Source of the DNA: an uncultured Bacteroidia bacterium
GTDB lineage: Bacteria > Bacteroidota > Bacteroidia > Bacteroidales > UBA932
Direction of reading: 5' to 3'
Assembly: GCA_902778105.1 (NCBI GenBank)
Contig: CACYWN010000007.1
Coordinates: 1-64,000, forward strand
Length of the DNA stretch: 64,000 nucleotides
Both the position numbers and the translations under genes were made by a program. The notes under the pieces are model-generated. The model had not been told where the DNA came from. It ran no database searches and saw only the letters and a list, made by a program, of their open reading frames with translations. The first letter of the stretch is position 1. Each line of letters opens with the position of its first letter. This document shows, piece by piece, positions 57,484 to 64,000 of the stretch.

Positions 57484-57520
57484 ATATCCACAGAAGCTGT
57501 TGATAACTTTTTGTGGAAAA
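57484..57520. promoter_or_regulatory. Cluster of DnaA-box-like 9-mers
   Basis: ATATCCACA (57484-57492), TTATCAACA on the minus strand (57498-57506) and TTTTCCACA on the minus strand (57512-57520) each differ by one base or less in a permissive reading from the consensus TTATNCACA. Three sites in 37 bases upstream of mraZ may let DnaA influence the division cluster, but chance is possible. Confidence 0.3.
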
Positions 57521-57549
57521 ATTTGGAAAAGATTGGATGAAAATGGAAG
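57514..57549 (+). promoter_or_regulatory. Probable MraZ operator: four TGGA repeats at 10-bp spacing
   Basis: TGGA starts at 57514, 57524, 57534 and 57544, exactly 10 bases apart, just upstream of the -7 box of mraZ. MraZ of E. coli binds TGGGN direct repeats with a 10-bp period upstream of its own gene, so this array is a good candidate for its autoregulatory site, with A in place of the third G. Confidence 0.65.
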
Positions 57550-57557
57550 GTTTTTCT

Positions 57558-57565
57558 TATCTTTG
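57558..57565 (+). promoter_or_regulatory. Promoter -7 element of mraZ and the division/cell wall cluster
   Basis: TATCTTTG fits TAnnTTTG and lies 40 bases before the mraZ ATG. The TGGA array occupies the -33 region and spacer, so a bound repressor would block polymerase. Confidence 0.65.
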
Positions 57566-57605
57566 CACTCAGCGTGAAAGAAAGATAAGTTCAACCCATT
57601 CGACC

Positions 57606-58067
57606 ATGGTCAGATTCTTCGGAAAGGCAAGCGGAAAGCTGGATGACAAGGGACGCGTCGTGTTCCCTGCCATCTACCGCGACGCACTCACCCGCGAGGG
57701 CGAGGAGGACATGACCCTGGTCGTCAAGAAGAGCGTCCACGGCGATTGCCTGAACCTGTTCACCCGCGCAGAGTGGGAGCGCAGGTCCGACAAGGTGCTG
57801 GAAGGACTCGACCCCGAACTCAATCCCGACCACGCCGCGTTCTGGAGCAAGTACAACGACGGCGTCTTCTATGTCGTTCCCGACGGGAAACTGGGCCGCC
57901 TCAACATTCCTTCAGAACTGCTTGAAGAAACAGGTATCACCAAGGAAGTTGTGTTTGCGGGAGTCGGTTACAAAATCGAAATCTGGCCCAAGGAAAGGCG
58001 TGAGTCCACCCTGATGACGGACGAAGCCTTCAAGGAAACCGCAGCGAGACTTTCCGAAAAGAGATAG
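57606..58067 (+). CDS. mraZ: Division/cell wall cluster regulator MraZ
   Basis: Start at ATG 57606, giving 153 residues. Two AbrB-like SpoVT domains are visible: GKASGKLDDKGRVVFPAIYRDAL and VVPDGKLGRLNIPSELLEETGI, each with the family GR(V/L) turn, and a C-terminal helix. MraZ forms a ring-shaped multimer that binds repeats upstream of its own gene and represses the cluster. The TGGA array at 57514 is the likely target. It is the first gene of the cluster, 13 bases before rsmH. Confidence 0.95.
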   Translation: MVRFFGKASGKLDDKGRVVFPAIYRDALTREGEEDMTLVVKKSVHGDCLNLFTRAEWERRSDKVLEGLDPELNPDHAAFWSKYNDGVFYVVPDGKLGRLNIPSELLEETGITKEVVFAGVGYKIEIWPKERRESTLMTDEAFKETAARLSEKR

Positions 58068-58080
58068 GAGGTCGCGCACA

Positions 58081-58992
58081 ATGTCCGGATACCATACCCC
58101 TGTAATGCTTGACGAGAGCGTTTCAGCGCTCGTTACCAACCCCGACGGCGTTTACGCCGATGTCACTTTCGGAGGCGGTGGCCACACTGCCGAACTTCTT
58201 TCACGCTTACACGATGGCGCGCGCGTCATCGCCTTCGATCGTGATGGGGATGCCCTGGGCAACGCGCCGGATGACCCGCGGCTGACCCTGGTCCACAACA
58301 ACTTCCGCTTCATCGAGAATTACGCCCGACAGTTCGGCGTCCGCTTCGACGGCATCCTGGCGGACCTGGGCGTATCCTCGCACCAGTTCGACACGGCGGA
58401 CCGGGGATTCTCCTTCCGCTTCGAGGAGGCACCGCTGGACATGCGGATGAACGGCAAGGGCGGGACCACGGCGGCAGACATCGTGAACGGCTACGCCCCC
58501 GAGGACCTGGAGCGAATCCTCCGCCTGTGGGGCGAGGTCGACCAGCCCCGCCGGGTAGCCCAGCTCATCGCCGCCGCCCGCGGGCAGCAGGAGATCCGCA
58601 CCACCGGCGACCTGGACCGGGCCATCGCCCGCATCCTTCCGAAAGGCGCGGAGCACAAGGTGCTCGCCAAGGTCTACCAGGCCCTCCGGATCGAGGTGAA
58701 CCAGGAAATGCGCTCCCTGGAGAAGCTGCTCGAAGGGGCCGCGGCCACCCTGAAGGAAGGCGGCCGGCTCGTGGTCATCACCTACCACAGCCTGGAAGAC
58801 AGGATGGTAAAGAATTTCATCCGGACCGGCAACGTGGAAGGCCGGGAGGAGAAGGACCTGTACGGCCGCACCGTCACGCCCCTCGCGGCCGTGAACCGGA
58901 AGCCCATCCTGCCGGAAGAGACCGAGATCGCCGGGAACACCCGGGCCCGCAGCGCGAAGCTCCGGATAGCGGAAAGGAGGGCTGCCGTATGA
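58081..58992 (+). CDS. rsmH: 16S rRNA m4C1402 methyltransferase
   Basis: 303 residues with YHTPVMLDESVSAL at the start, VYADVTFGGGGHTAELL (SAM-binding loop), VIAFDRDGDALG, LADLGVSSHQFDTADRGFSF, PLDMRMN and LVVITYHSLEDRMVKNFI near the end. It methylates N4 of C1402 in 16S rRNA. It lies between mraZ and the FtsL-like gene and overlaps the latter by 4 bases (ATGA). Confidence 0.96.
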   Translation: MSGYHTPVMLDESVSALVTNPDGVYADVTFGGGGHTAELLSRLHDGARVIAFDRDGDALGNAPDDPRLTLVHNNFRFIENYARQFGVRFDGILADLGVSSHQFDTADRGFSFRFEEAPLDMRMNGKGGTTAADIVNGYAPEDLERILRLWGEVDQPRRVAQLIAAARGQQEIRTTGDLDRAIARILPKGAEHKVLAKVYQALRIEVNQEMRSLEKLLEGAAATLKEGGRLVVITYHSLEDRMVKNFIRTGNVEGREEKDLYGRTVTPLAAVNRKPILPEETEIAGNTRARSAKLRIAERRAAV

Positions 58993-59330
58993 CCTGGAAG
59001 AATGTCGGAAAGAGCTTCGTCAATTTCTGGAAGGCCCTGACCAAGGGAGACCTGCTCCTGTCGATGGGTGTCCATAAATACTATATGCACGTCCTCTACC
59101 TGTTCATCCTCGCCTGGATCTCCATCCTGCTGAGCCTAAAGGTGGACGGCACCCTGACCAAGGTGGAGGAGAACAAGGCGGTCCTGCGCGACCTGGAAAT
59201 CTTCCACGCCGAAAAGGAGGCCGAGCTGGTGCGCCTGCACAGCGCCTCCACGACGGCCAAACGGCTGAAACAGCTGGGATCCGATGTGGCACTGCCGGAA
59301 CAGCCGGCCATCAAGATCGACAAACGATGA
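58989..59330 (+). CDS. FtsL-like divisome protein
   Basis: 113 residues: a cytoplasmic start of about 30 residues, a membrane helix (about 36-55, YLFILAWISILLSL) and a periplasmic coiled coil (LTKVEENKAVLRDLEIFHAEKEAEL, Leu-rich heptads). Position between rsmH and the PBP gene, size and topology match FtsL, whose sequence is poorly conserved. It should act with the DivIC/FtsB protein (4637) and with FtsQ. Confidence 0.8.
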   Translation: MTWKNVGKSFVNFWKALTKGDLLLSMGVHKYYMHVLYLFILAWISILLSLKVDGTLTKVEENKAVLRDLEIFHAEKEAELVRLHSASTTAKRLKQLGSDVALPEQPAIKIDKR

Positions 59331-61495
59331 GCACGAAGAAGAAACAACAGACCGAGATCCGGGACACCTTCGAGAACCGGGACCGCATCCACCTGGTGAT
59401 GGTCGGCCTGACGATGCTCTTCGTCGTCCTGTCGGCCGGCATCCTCATCTGCATCGGGCGCATCCAGGCCACCTATACCGTGGACCCGAAGGTCATCAAC
59501 CTGTTCCGCCCCCGTCCGGACCGCTACGTGGAAGAGCCCAAGCGCGGACGGATCCTCGCCGAGGACGGCCGTCCGCTCGCCATCAGCACCCCTCTGTACG
59601 ACATCTATATGGACTGCACCGTCCGCAAGGCCGAATTCGAGGAAATCGACCGGAAGGAAGCGCGACGCCTGCAGAAACTGGCCGAAGAGGGCAAGGAAGT
59701 TCCCGCCGCCACCCACAAGGGCGCCAAGGCGGAGCAGGGCTGGCAGGCCAAGGCCCAGGCGCTCTCCCGGGAACTGGAGCGCCTCTTCCCCGCCAAAACG
59801 GCCGCACAATACTACAAGGACATCATCGACGGCCGCGCCAACGGCAAGAAGCACGTCCTCATCCGCAAGAACGTACCCCACGCAACACTCAATATCCTGA
59901 AGAAGCTTCCCCTGTTCGACGAGGGCAGCTACAAGGGCGGGCTGATCGCCGAAGAGCACGACGAGCGCATCTACCCGTACGACACGCTGGCCCGCCGCGT
60001 CATCGGCTATGTCCGGGAACAGGGACGCATCGGCATCGAGGGAACCTTCGACTACGAACTCCACGGGAAGGAGGGGCACGAGTGGCGACGCGTCACCGAC
60101 GACCGCAAATACATCCGCGACTTCGACAGCACCGTCGTCAAGGCCGTGGACGGCAACGACGTCCGCACCACCCTGAACATCGACTTCCAGGACATCGCCG
60201 ACCGGGCCCTCCGGGCCCAGATCGCCGACGACCCGCAGATCCGCGCCGGCATTGCCGTCGTGATGGAGGCCTCGACGGGCGCCATCCGGGCGATGGTGAA
60301 CCTCTCCCGCGACACCATCCCGGGCTCCAAGCTCTGGGAACGGGACAACCTGGTCCTCAAGGAGGTAGGCGAACAGGGTTCCGTAATGAAGACCGTCACC
60401 CTGCTCTCCCTGGTGGAGGACGGCTACGTGAAATCCCTGGAGGAGACCATCCCCACCAACCACGGCGTCGTCGCGGGCGGCTACAACCAGGACACCCATA
60501 TCCTCGATTACGAACGGACGACGGGACGCAGCGAGATCACGGTGAAGCACGGCTTCGAGATATCCTCGAACTACGTGTTCACCTACCTTCCAGAGAAATT
60601 CTACGGTGCGAATCCGCAGGAATTCTTCGACCACATCTACGCCTACCGCCTGGGCGAGAAGTTCGACTTCGACCTGGACGGACTGGGCACACCGGTCGTG
60701 AACCGGCCGGGGTCGCCCGGCTGGAGCCGCACGACCCTGGGAACGACCGCCTACGGATACGGCATGTCCGTCACGCCCCTCCACGTGGTCACCTTCTACA
60801 ACGCCATCGCCAACAAGGGCAGGATGATGAAGCCCTACCTGGTCGAAAGCATCGAGAAGGACGGCAAAGTCATCAAGCAATACGGCCCGTCCGTGCTGAA
60901 CACCATCTGCACGCGCGCCACGGCCGACACGGTCACCCGCGCCCTCCGGGCCGTCGTGGACGACGGTACCGCCAAGCGCCTGAAGGCCGCCAAACTCCCC
61001 GTCGTGGGCAAGACCGGAACCGCCCAGGTGGTCCTGACCCCCAAGGAACGGAAAGGCAGCGCCGATCCGTATCATGACACCTCCGGCCGGAAGAAGAACC
61101 AGGGGACCTTCGTCGGCTTCTTCCCGGCGGACAACCCGAAATACACCATCCTCGTGACGGTCTACTCCTACCTGTCGGGGATGAGTTTCTACGGCGGCAC
61201 CAAACCCGCCGCGGCCGTCCGCGAAATCGTGGACAACATCTATGCGATCGACGATACCTGGTCGAAAGAGACCCCTTCCACGGGACAGGTTCCCGTCCTC
61301 CAGGCGAAAACGGCGGACATGGATGGAGGCAAGGCGCCCGACCTGAAAGGCTTCAGCCTGATGGACGCCCTGTTCGCCCTGGAGAATGCGGGATACAAGT
61401 GCACTTACGAGGGCTCCGGTCACGTGACTGCCCAGTCCCCCGCCGCAGGAGCCGCCCTGAAGAAAGGAGAAACCATACGACTGACTTTGAAATGA
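59327..61495 (+). CDS. ftsI: Division-type penicillin-binding protein with C-terminal PASTA domain
   Basis: 722 residues: one N-terminal membrane anchor (about 23-43), a pedestal/dimerisation domain with RGRILAEDGRPLA, and the transpeptidase domain. Its catalytic motifs are Ser352 in SVMK, SSN at 413-415 and KTG at 562-564. A single PASTA-like repeat ends the protein (APDLKGFSLMDALFALENAGY). It cross-links septal peptidoglycan. FtsI of proteobacteria lacks PASTA, while Bacteroidetes homologues often carry it. It overlaps both ftsL and murE by 4 bases. Confidence 0.94.
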   Translation: MSTKKKQQTEIRDTFENRDRIHLVMVGLTMLFVVLSAGILICIGRIQATYTVDPKVINLFRPRPDRYVEEPKRGRILAEDGRPLAISTPLYDIYMDCTVRKAEFEEIDRKEARRLQKLAEEGKEVPAATHKGAKAEQGWQAKAQALSRELERLFPAKTAAQYYKDIIDGRANGKKHVLIRKNVPHATLNILKKLPLFDEGSYKGGLIAEEHDERIYPYDTLARRVIGYVREQGRIGIEGTFDYELHGKEGHEWRRVTDDRKYIRDFDSTVVKAVDGNDVRTTLNIDFQDIADRALRAQIADDPQIRAGIAVVMEASTGAIRAMVNLSRDTIPGSKLWERDNLVLKEVGEQGSVMKTVTLLSLVEDGYVKSLEETIPTNHGVVAGGYNQDTHILDYERTTGRSEITVKHGFEISSNYVFTYLPEKFYGANPQEFFDHIYAYRLGEKFDFDLDGLGTPVVNRPGSPGWSRTTLGTTAYGYGMSVTPLHVVTFYNAIANKGRMMKPYLVESIEKDGKVIKQYGPSVLNTICTRATADTVTRALRAVVDDGTAKRLKAAKLPVVGKTGTAQVVLTPKERKGSADPYHDTSGRKKNQGTFVGFFPADNPKYTILVTVYSYLSGMSFYGGTKPAAAVREIVDNIYAIDDTWSKETPSTGQVPVLQAKTADMDGGKAPDLKGFSLMDALFALENAGYKCTYEGSGHVTAQSPAAGAALKKGETIRLTLK

Positions 61496-62973
61496 AACTG
61501 AAAGACATCATACGGAATATCGACCCGGTCGAGGTCCTCGGATCCCTGGACACGGAGATCACCGCCATCACCTGCGACTCCCGCGAGGTGACGCCCGGCG
61601 CCCTCTTCATTGCCGTGAAGGGCTTCGCCTCCGACGGGCATAAATACATCCCTTCCGCCTTGGAAAAGGGTGCAGCGGCGGTGATATGCGAAGAGACAGA
61701 TTCCTTCGCTTCGCTCGGAATGACAAAGGACGTTTCGCTCGGAATGACATGGATAAAAGTGCAGAACAGCCGCCACGCGGTGGCGATGGCCGCGGACACG
61801 TTCTACGGACACCCGTCCCGGAAACTCTCCCTCGTGGGAATCACCGGAACGAACGGCAAGACCACGACCGTGACGCTCCTGTACCGCCTGTTCAAGGCAA
61901 TGGGCCATCCCTGCGGGCTGCTTTCGACCATCGCCAATTTCGTGGACGACGAGCGCCTGGAAACGGCCAACACCACGGCCGATCCCATCACGATCAACCG
62001 CCTCCTCGCCCGGATGGTGGAAGCGGGCTGCGGCTACTGCTTCATGGAAGTGAGTTCCATCGGCGTGGAACAGGAGCGGGTGGCCGGCCTGTCCTTCGCA
62101 GCCGGCATCTTCTCCAACCTCACCCACGACCACCTCGATTACCACAAGACCTTTGCGGAATACCTCCGCTGCAAGAAACTGTTCTTCGACAACCTTCCGA
62201 AGGAGGCCTTCGCCATCATCAACATCGACGACAAGAACGGCCCCGTGATGGTGCAGAACACCGCTGCCAAGGTGGTCACCTACGCCTGCCGGCGACCGGC
62301 CGACCACACGGCGCGCATCCTGGAGCAGAGTTTCGAGGGGATGCTCCTCCGGATCGACGGGAAAGAGACCTGGAGCCGTCTTATCGGTGCGCACAATGCC
62401 TACAACCTTCTCGCCATCTACACGGCCGCCGTATGCCTGGGTGCCGATCCGGACGAAGTCCTGGTCGCCCTGTCGAATCTCCAGTCCGCCCCCGGACGGT
62501 TGGAAAACCTCCGTGGGCCGCACGAGCTGTCGGTCGTCATCGACTACGCCCACACGCCGGACGCCCTCGAGAACGTACTGACGACCCTGCGCGACGTCGC
62601 CCCGGAGCGCCAGCTCATCTGCCTGTTCGGCTGCGGAGGCGACCGCGACAAGTCCAAACGCCCGGAGATGGCACAGGTCGCCGCGCGGCTCGCCGACCGC
62701 CTGGTCGTCACCTCCGACAACTGCCGGACGGAAGACCCGGAGGCCATCATCGCAGACATCCGGGCCGGCCTGGACTGGGACGGCATCGCCAAGTCCCTGT
62801 TCATCACCGACCGGCGCGAAGCCATCCGGACGGCCATCCTCACCGCCCCGGAAGGCGCGACCATCCTCCTGGCCGGGAAGGGCCACGAGGACTACCAGAT
62901 CATCGGGCATGAAAAAATTCACTTTGACGAAAAAGAAATCGTGACTGAAACCTTCAAACTGATCCTGAAATGA
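61492..62973 (+). CDS. murE: UDP-MurNAc-tripeptide synthetase with in-frame repeat insertion
   Basis: Start at ATG 61492, giving 493 residues. Mur-ligase features are SREVTPGALFIAVKG, LVGITGTNGKTTTVTLLY (P-loop), FSNLTHDHLDYHKTFAEY, GAHNAYNLLA, VVIDYAHTPDALENVL and DNCRTEDPEAIIADI. The last has the DNxRxE/DP-like pattern that usually selects meso-diaminopimelate. Residues about 70-86 (SFASLGMTKDVSLGM) do not belong to the family: they are encoded by a copy of the CGGAATGAC repeat at 61699-61749. It lies in the N-terminal domain between AAVICEE and the WIKVQNSRHA strand, so folding may still be possible. The gene is essential, which argues that the protein tolerates the insert. Confidence 0.92.
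   Translation: MKLKDIIRNIDPVEVLGSLDTEITAITCDSREVTPGALFIAVKGFASDGHKYIPSALEKGAAAVICEETDSFASLGMTKDVSLGMTWIKVQNSRHAVAMAADTFYGHPSRKLSLVGITGTNGKTTTVTLLYRLFKAMGHPCGLLSTIANFVDDERLETANTTADPITINRLLARMVEAGCGYCFMEVSSIGVEQERVAGLSFAAGIFSNLTHDHLDYHKTFAEYLRCKKLFFDNLPKEAFAIINIDDKNGPVMVQNTAAKVVTYACRRPADHTARILEQSFEGMLLRIDGKETWSRLIGAHNAYNLLAIYTAAVCLGADPDEVLVALSNLQSAPGRLENLRGPHELSVVIDYAHTPDALENVLTTLRDVAPERQLICLFGCGGDRDKSKRPEMAQVAARLADRLVVTSDNCRTEDPEAIIADIRAGLDWDGIAKSLFITDRREAIRTAILTAPEGATILLAGKGHEDYQIIGHEKIHFDEKEIVTETFKLILK
61699..61749. repeat. CGGAATGAC-type repeat, in-frame copy inside murE
   Basis: The series GATTCCTTCGCTTCGCTC, GGAATGACAAA and a second TCGGAATGAC matches the intergenic copy at 43646-43697, with differences mainly in the spacer. 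The insert is close to 51 bases (17 codons), so the reading frame of murE is kept. Confidence 0.75.
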
Positions 62974-64000
62974 TTTACCACCTGTTCCGATACTTCGAGT
63001 CGGCGGGGATCGACATCCCCGGAATGGGACTGATGCATTACCTGTCCTTCCGCGCCATCATGGCGGTGGTGGCGGCGATGCTGTTCGCCCTCCTGGCGGG
63101 CAAGCGGATCATCCGCGCCCTCCAGCGCCACCAGATCGGAGAAACCGTGCGCGACCTCGGCCTCGAGGGGCAGATCGAGAAGAAAGGGACCCCGACGATG
63201 GGCGGCATCATCATCATCCTGTCCGTCCTCACGGGCGTCCTGCTGTTCTGCGACCTGACCAACATCTACGTGATCCTGCTGCTGTTCAGCACCTTGTGGT
63301 GCGGAGCCCTGGGTTTCACCGACGACTATATCAAGGTGTTCAAGAAGCGGAAGGAAGGGCTTTCCGAGAAAGCCAAGCTCTTCGGGCAGATCGCCCTCGG
63401 CTTCATCGTGGGTCTGACCGTCTGGATGAGCCCGAACATCGTCGTCCGGGAAAAGGTGTCCGACCCGGCCATCGAAGTCATCACCGAGCGGGACGACCGC
63501 GACGTGAACACCGAGACCCAGGTCACCTCCGGCCGCTACCAGGAGGAGGATGTGGTCAAGTCCACCAAGACCACCATCCCCTTCGTCAAGCGCCATGAGT
63601 TCGACTACCGCTGGCTGTCCCCGTTCAAGGGGGCCTGGGGCTGGTACTGCAAATGGGCCATCTACGTACTGATGATCGTCCTCGTGATCACCGCCTGCTC
63701 CAACGGGACCAACCTCACCGACGGCCTGGACGGCCTCGCGGCCGGAACCTCCGCCATCGTGGGGGTGGTCCTGGGCATCCTGGCCTGGCTGAGCGGGAAC
63801 CTCATCGACTCGAACTATCTCAATATCATGTATATACCCGGTACCGGAGAGATCGCCATCTTCATGTCCGCCTTCGTGGGCGCCCTCATCGGCTTCCTCT
63901 GGTACAATTCCTACCCGGCACAGGTCTTCATGGGCGATACGGGAAGCCTCACCATCGGCGGCATCATCGGCGTATGCGCGGTGTTGATCCGCAAGGAGCT
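62970..64000 (+). CDS. mraY: Phospho-MurNAc-pentapeptide transferase, N-terminal part (cut by window end)
   Basis: The reading frame starts at ATG 62970, overlapping the murE stop by 4 bases, and is open to the window end (343 residues seen). Multiple membrane helices are visible, with KGTPTMGGIIIILS, FTDDYIKVFKKRKEGLSEKAKLF (catalytic Asp-Asp), NGTNLTDGLDGLAAG and FMGDTGSLTIGGIIG, the MraY signatures. It makes lipid I at the inner membrane. An extra polar loop of about 60 residues (about 165-215, with ERDDRDVNTETQV) is as expected for Bacteroidetes MraY. The gene order mraZ-rsmH-ftsL-ftsI-murE-mraY is the standard one. Confidence 0.95.
   Translation, partial: MIYHLFRYFESAGIDIPGMGLMHYLSFRAIMAVVAAMLFALLAGKRIIRALQRHQIGETVRDLGLEGQIEKKGTPTMGGIIIILSVLTGVLLFCDLTNIYVILLLFSTLWCGALGFTDDYIKVFKKRKEGLSEKAKLFGQIALGFIVGLTVWMSPNIVVREKVSDPAIEVITERDDRDVNTETQVTSGRYQEEDVVKSTKTTIPFVKRHEFDYRWLSPFKGAWGWYCKWAIYVLMIVLVITACSNGTNLTDGLDGLAAGTSAIVGVVLGILAWLSGNLIDSNYLNIMYIPGTGEIAIFMSAFVGALIGFLWYNSYPAQVFMGDTGSLTIGGIIGVCAVLIRKE

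Larger units (their letters stand above)
56918..57605. other. 688-base gap without a supported gene
   Basis: This stretch between the hypothetical gene and mraZ holds no convincing reading frame. It contains a minus-strand promoter box, an array of four alternating GGTCTGC/GCAGACC sites, a repeat with 52-base inverted arms, three 9-mers resembling DnaA boxes, a TGGA array and the mraZ promoter, each listed separately. The unlisted parts show no further structure that I can support. Confidence 0.6.

Noticed and set aside
57240-57600. Short open frames on both strands in the mraZ upstream gap
   Set aside because: They follow the inverted repeat arms (the same peptide appears from both ends) and have no family resemblance.
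57484-57605. Chromosome origin next to mraZ
   Set aside because: Only three imperfect DnaA-like sites, no dnaA or other origin genes nearby, and no long AT-rich unwinding region.

Overview
The window is high-GC chromosomal DNA from a member of the Bacteroidales. The evidence is a SusC/SusD pair, Bacteroidetes-type -7 promoter elements (TAnnTTTG), BACON and PGTD-linker lipoproteins, a fatty acid-CoA ligase/dCMP deaminase/S41 peptidase gene string, and the gene families themselves. GC content and gene types suggest a gut lineage near Alistipes or an uncultured Bacteroidales family, but the sequence alone does not fix the genus. I see no tRNA or rRNA gene, insertion sequence transposase, phage gene or CRISPR array.

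Layout. 1-14.7 kb is mostly housekeeping: the end of infB, a CotH-type lipoprotein, tmk, folP, a DivIC/FtsB protein, two sugar nucleotidyltransferases, a CPBP protease, an AmgK-like kinase with a RapZ C-terminal domain and a MurU-like enzyme, a phytase-like lipoprotein, and pncB-pncA with a glycoside-hydrolase-like lipoprotein. 14.7-40.5 kb is fifteen genes on the minus strand with gaps of 60 bp or less. They read as one very long polysaccharide-utilisation-type unit headed by susC-susD. A divergent DeoR-family regulator sits at its head, and an AgaR-like operator lies between the two promoters. 41.5-57 kb holds a UvrD-type helicase, exbB-exbD-tonB, a pseudouridine synthase, era, topoisomerase IV subunit A, and a convergent string (hypothetical protein, acyl-CoA ligase, dCMP deaminase, S41 protease, aroK). 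57.6-64 kb is the start of the division and cell wall cluster: mraZ, rsmH, ftsL, ftsI-type PBP, murE and mraY (cut by the window end).

The main interest is the 14.7-40.5 kb unit. It combines an MFS transporter, a BadF-type amino-sugar kinase and a MurQ-like etherase, the same trio as the MurNAc uptake set murTKQ described in Tannerella. To these it adds two GH20 hexosaminidases, a ceramidase-like amidase, two GH-like lipoproteins, a glutamate symporter, an Ntn amide hydrolase, and an M20 amidohydrolase fused to a bleomycin-hydrolase-type peptidase. In the middle are a transglutaminase-like lipoprotein and a 1460-residue surface protein. Both carry N-terminal segments resembling pseudomurein-binding repeats, so the lipoprotein looks like the archaeal-virus endoisopeptidases PeiW/PeiP. 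I infer a cell wall scavenging system. Bacterial peptidoglycan is the conservative substrate; methanogen pseudomurein is the bolder one.

A second theme is small palindromic repeats inserted in or beside genes. One family lies in frame inside the MurU-like gene and separates the AmgK-like kinase from its RapZ domain. Another lies in frame inside murE and directly after the helicase gene. A third, with 52-bp inverted arms, lies upstream of mraZ. The mraZ leader also shows a four-fold 10-bp-spaced TGGA array that looks like the MraZ operator.
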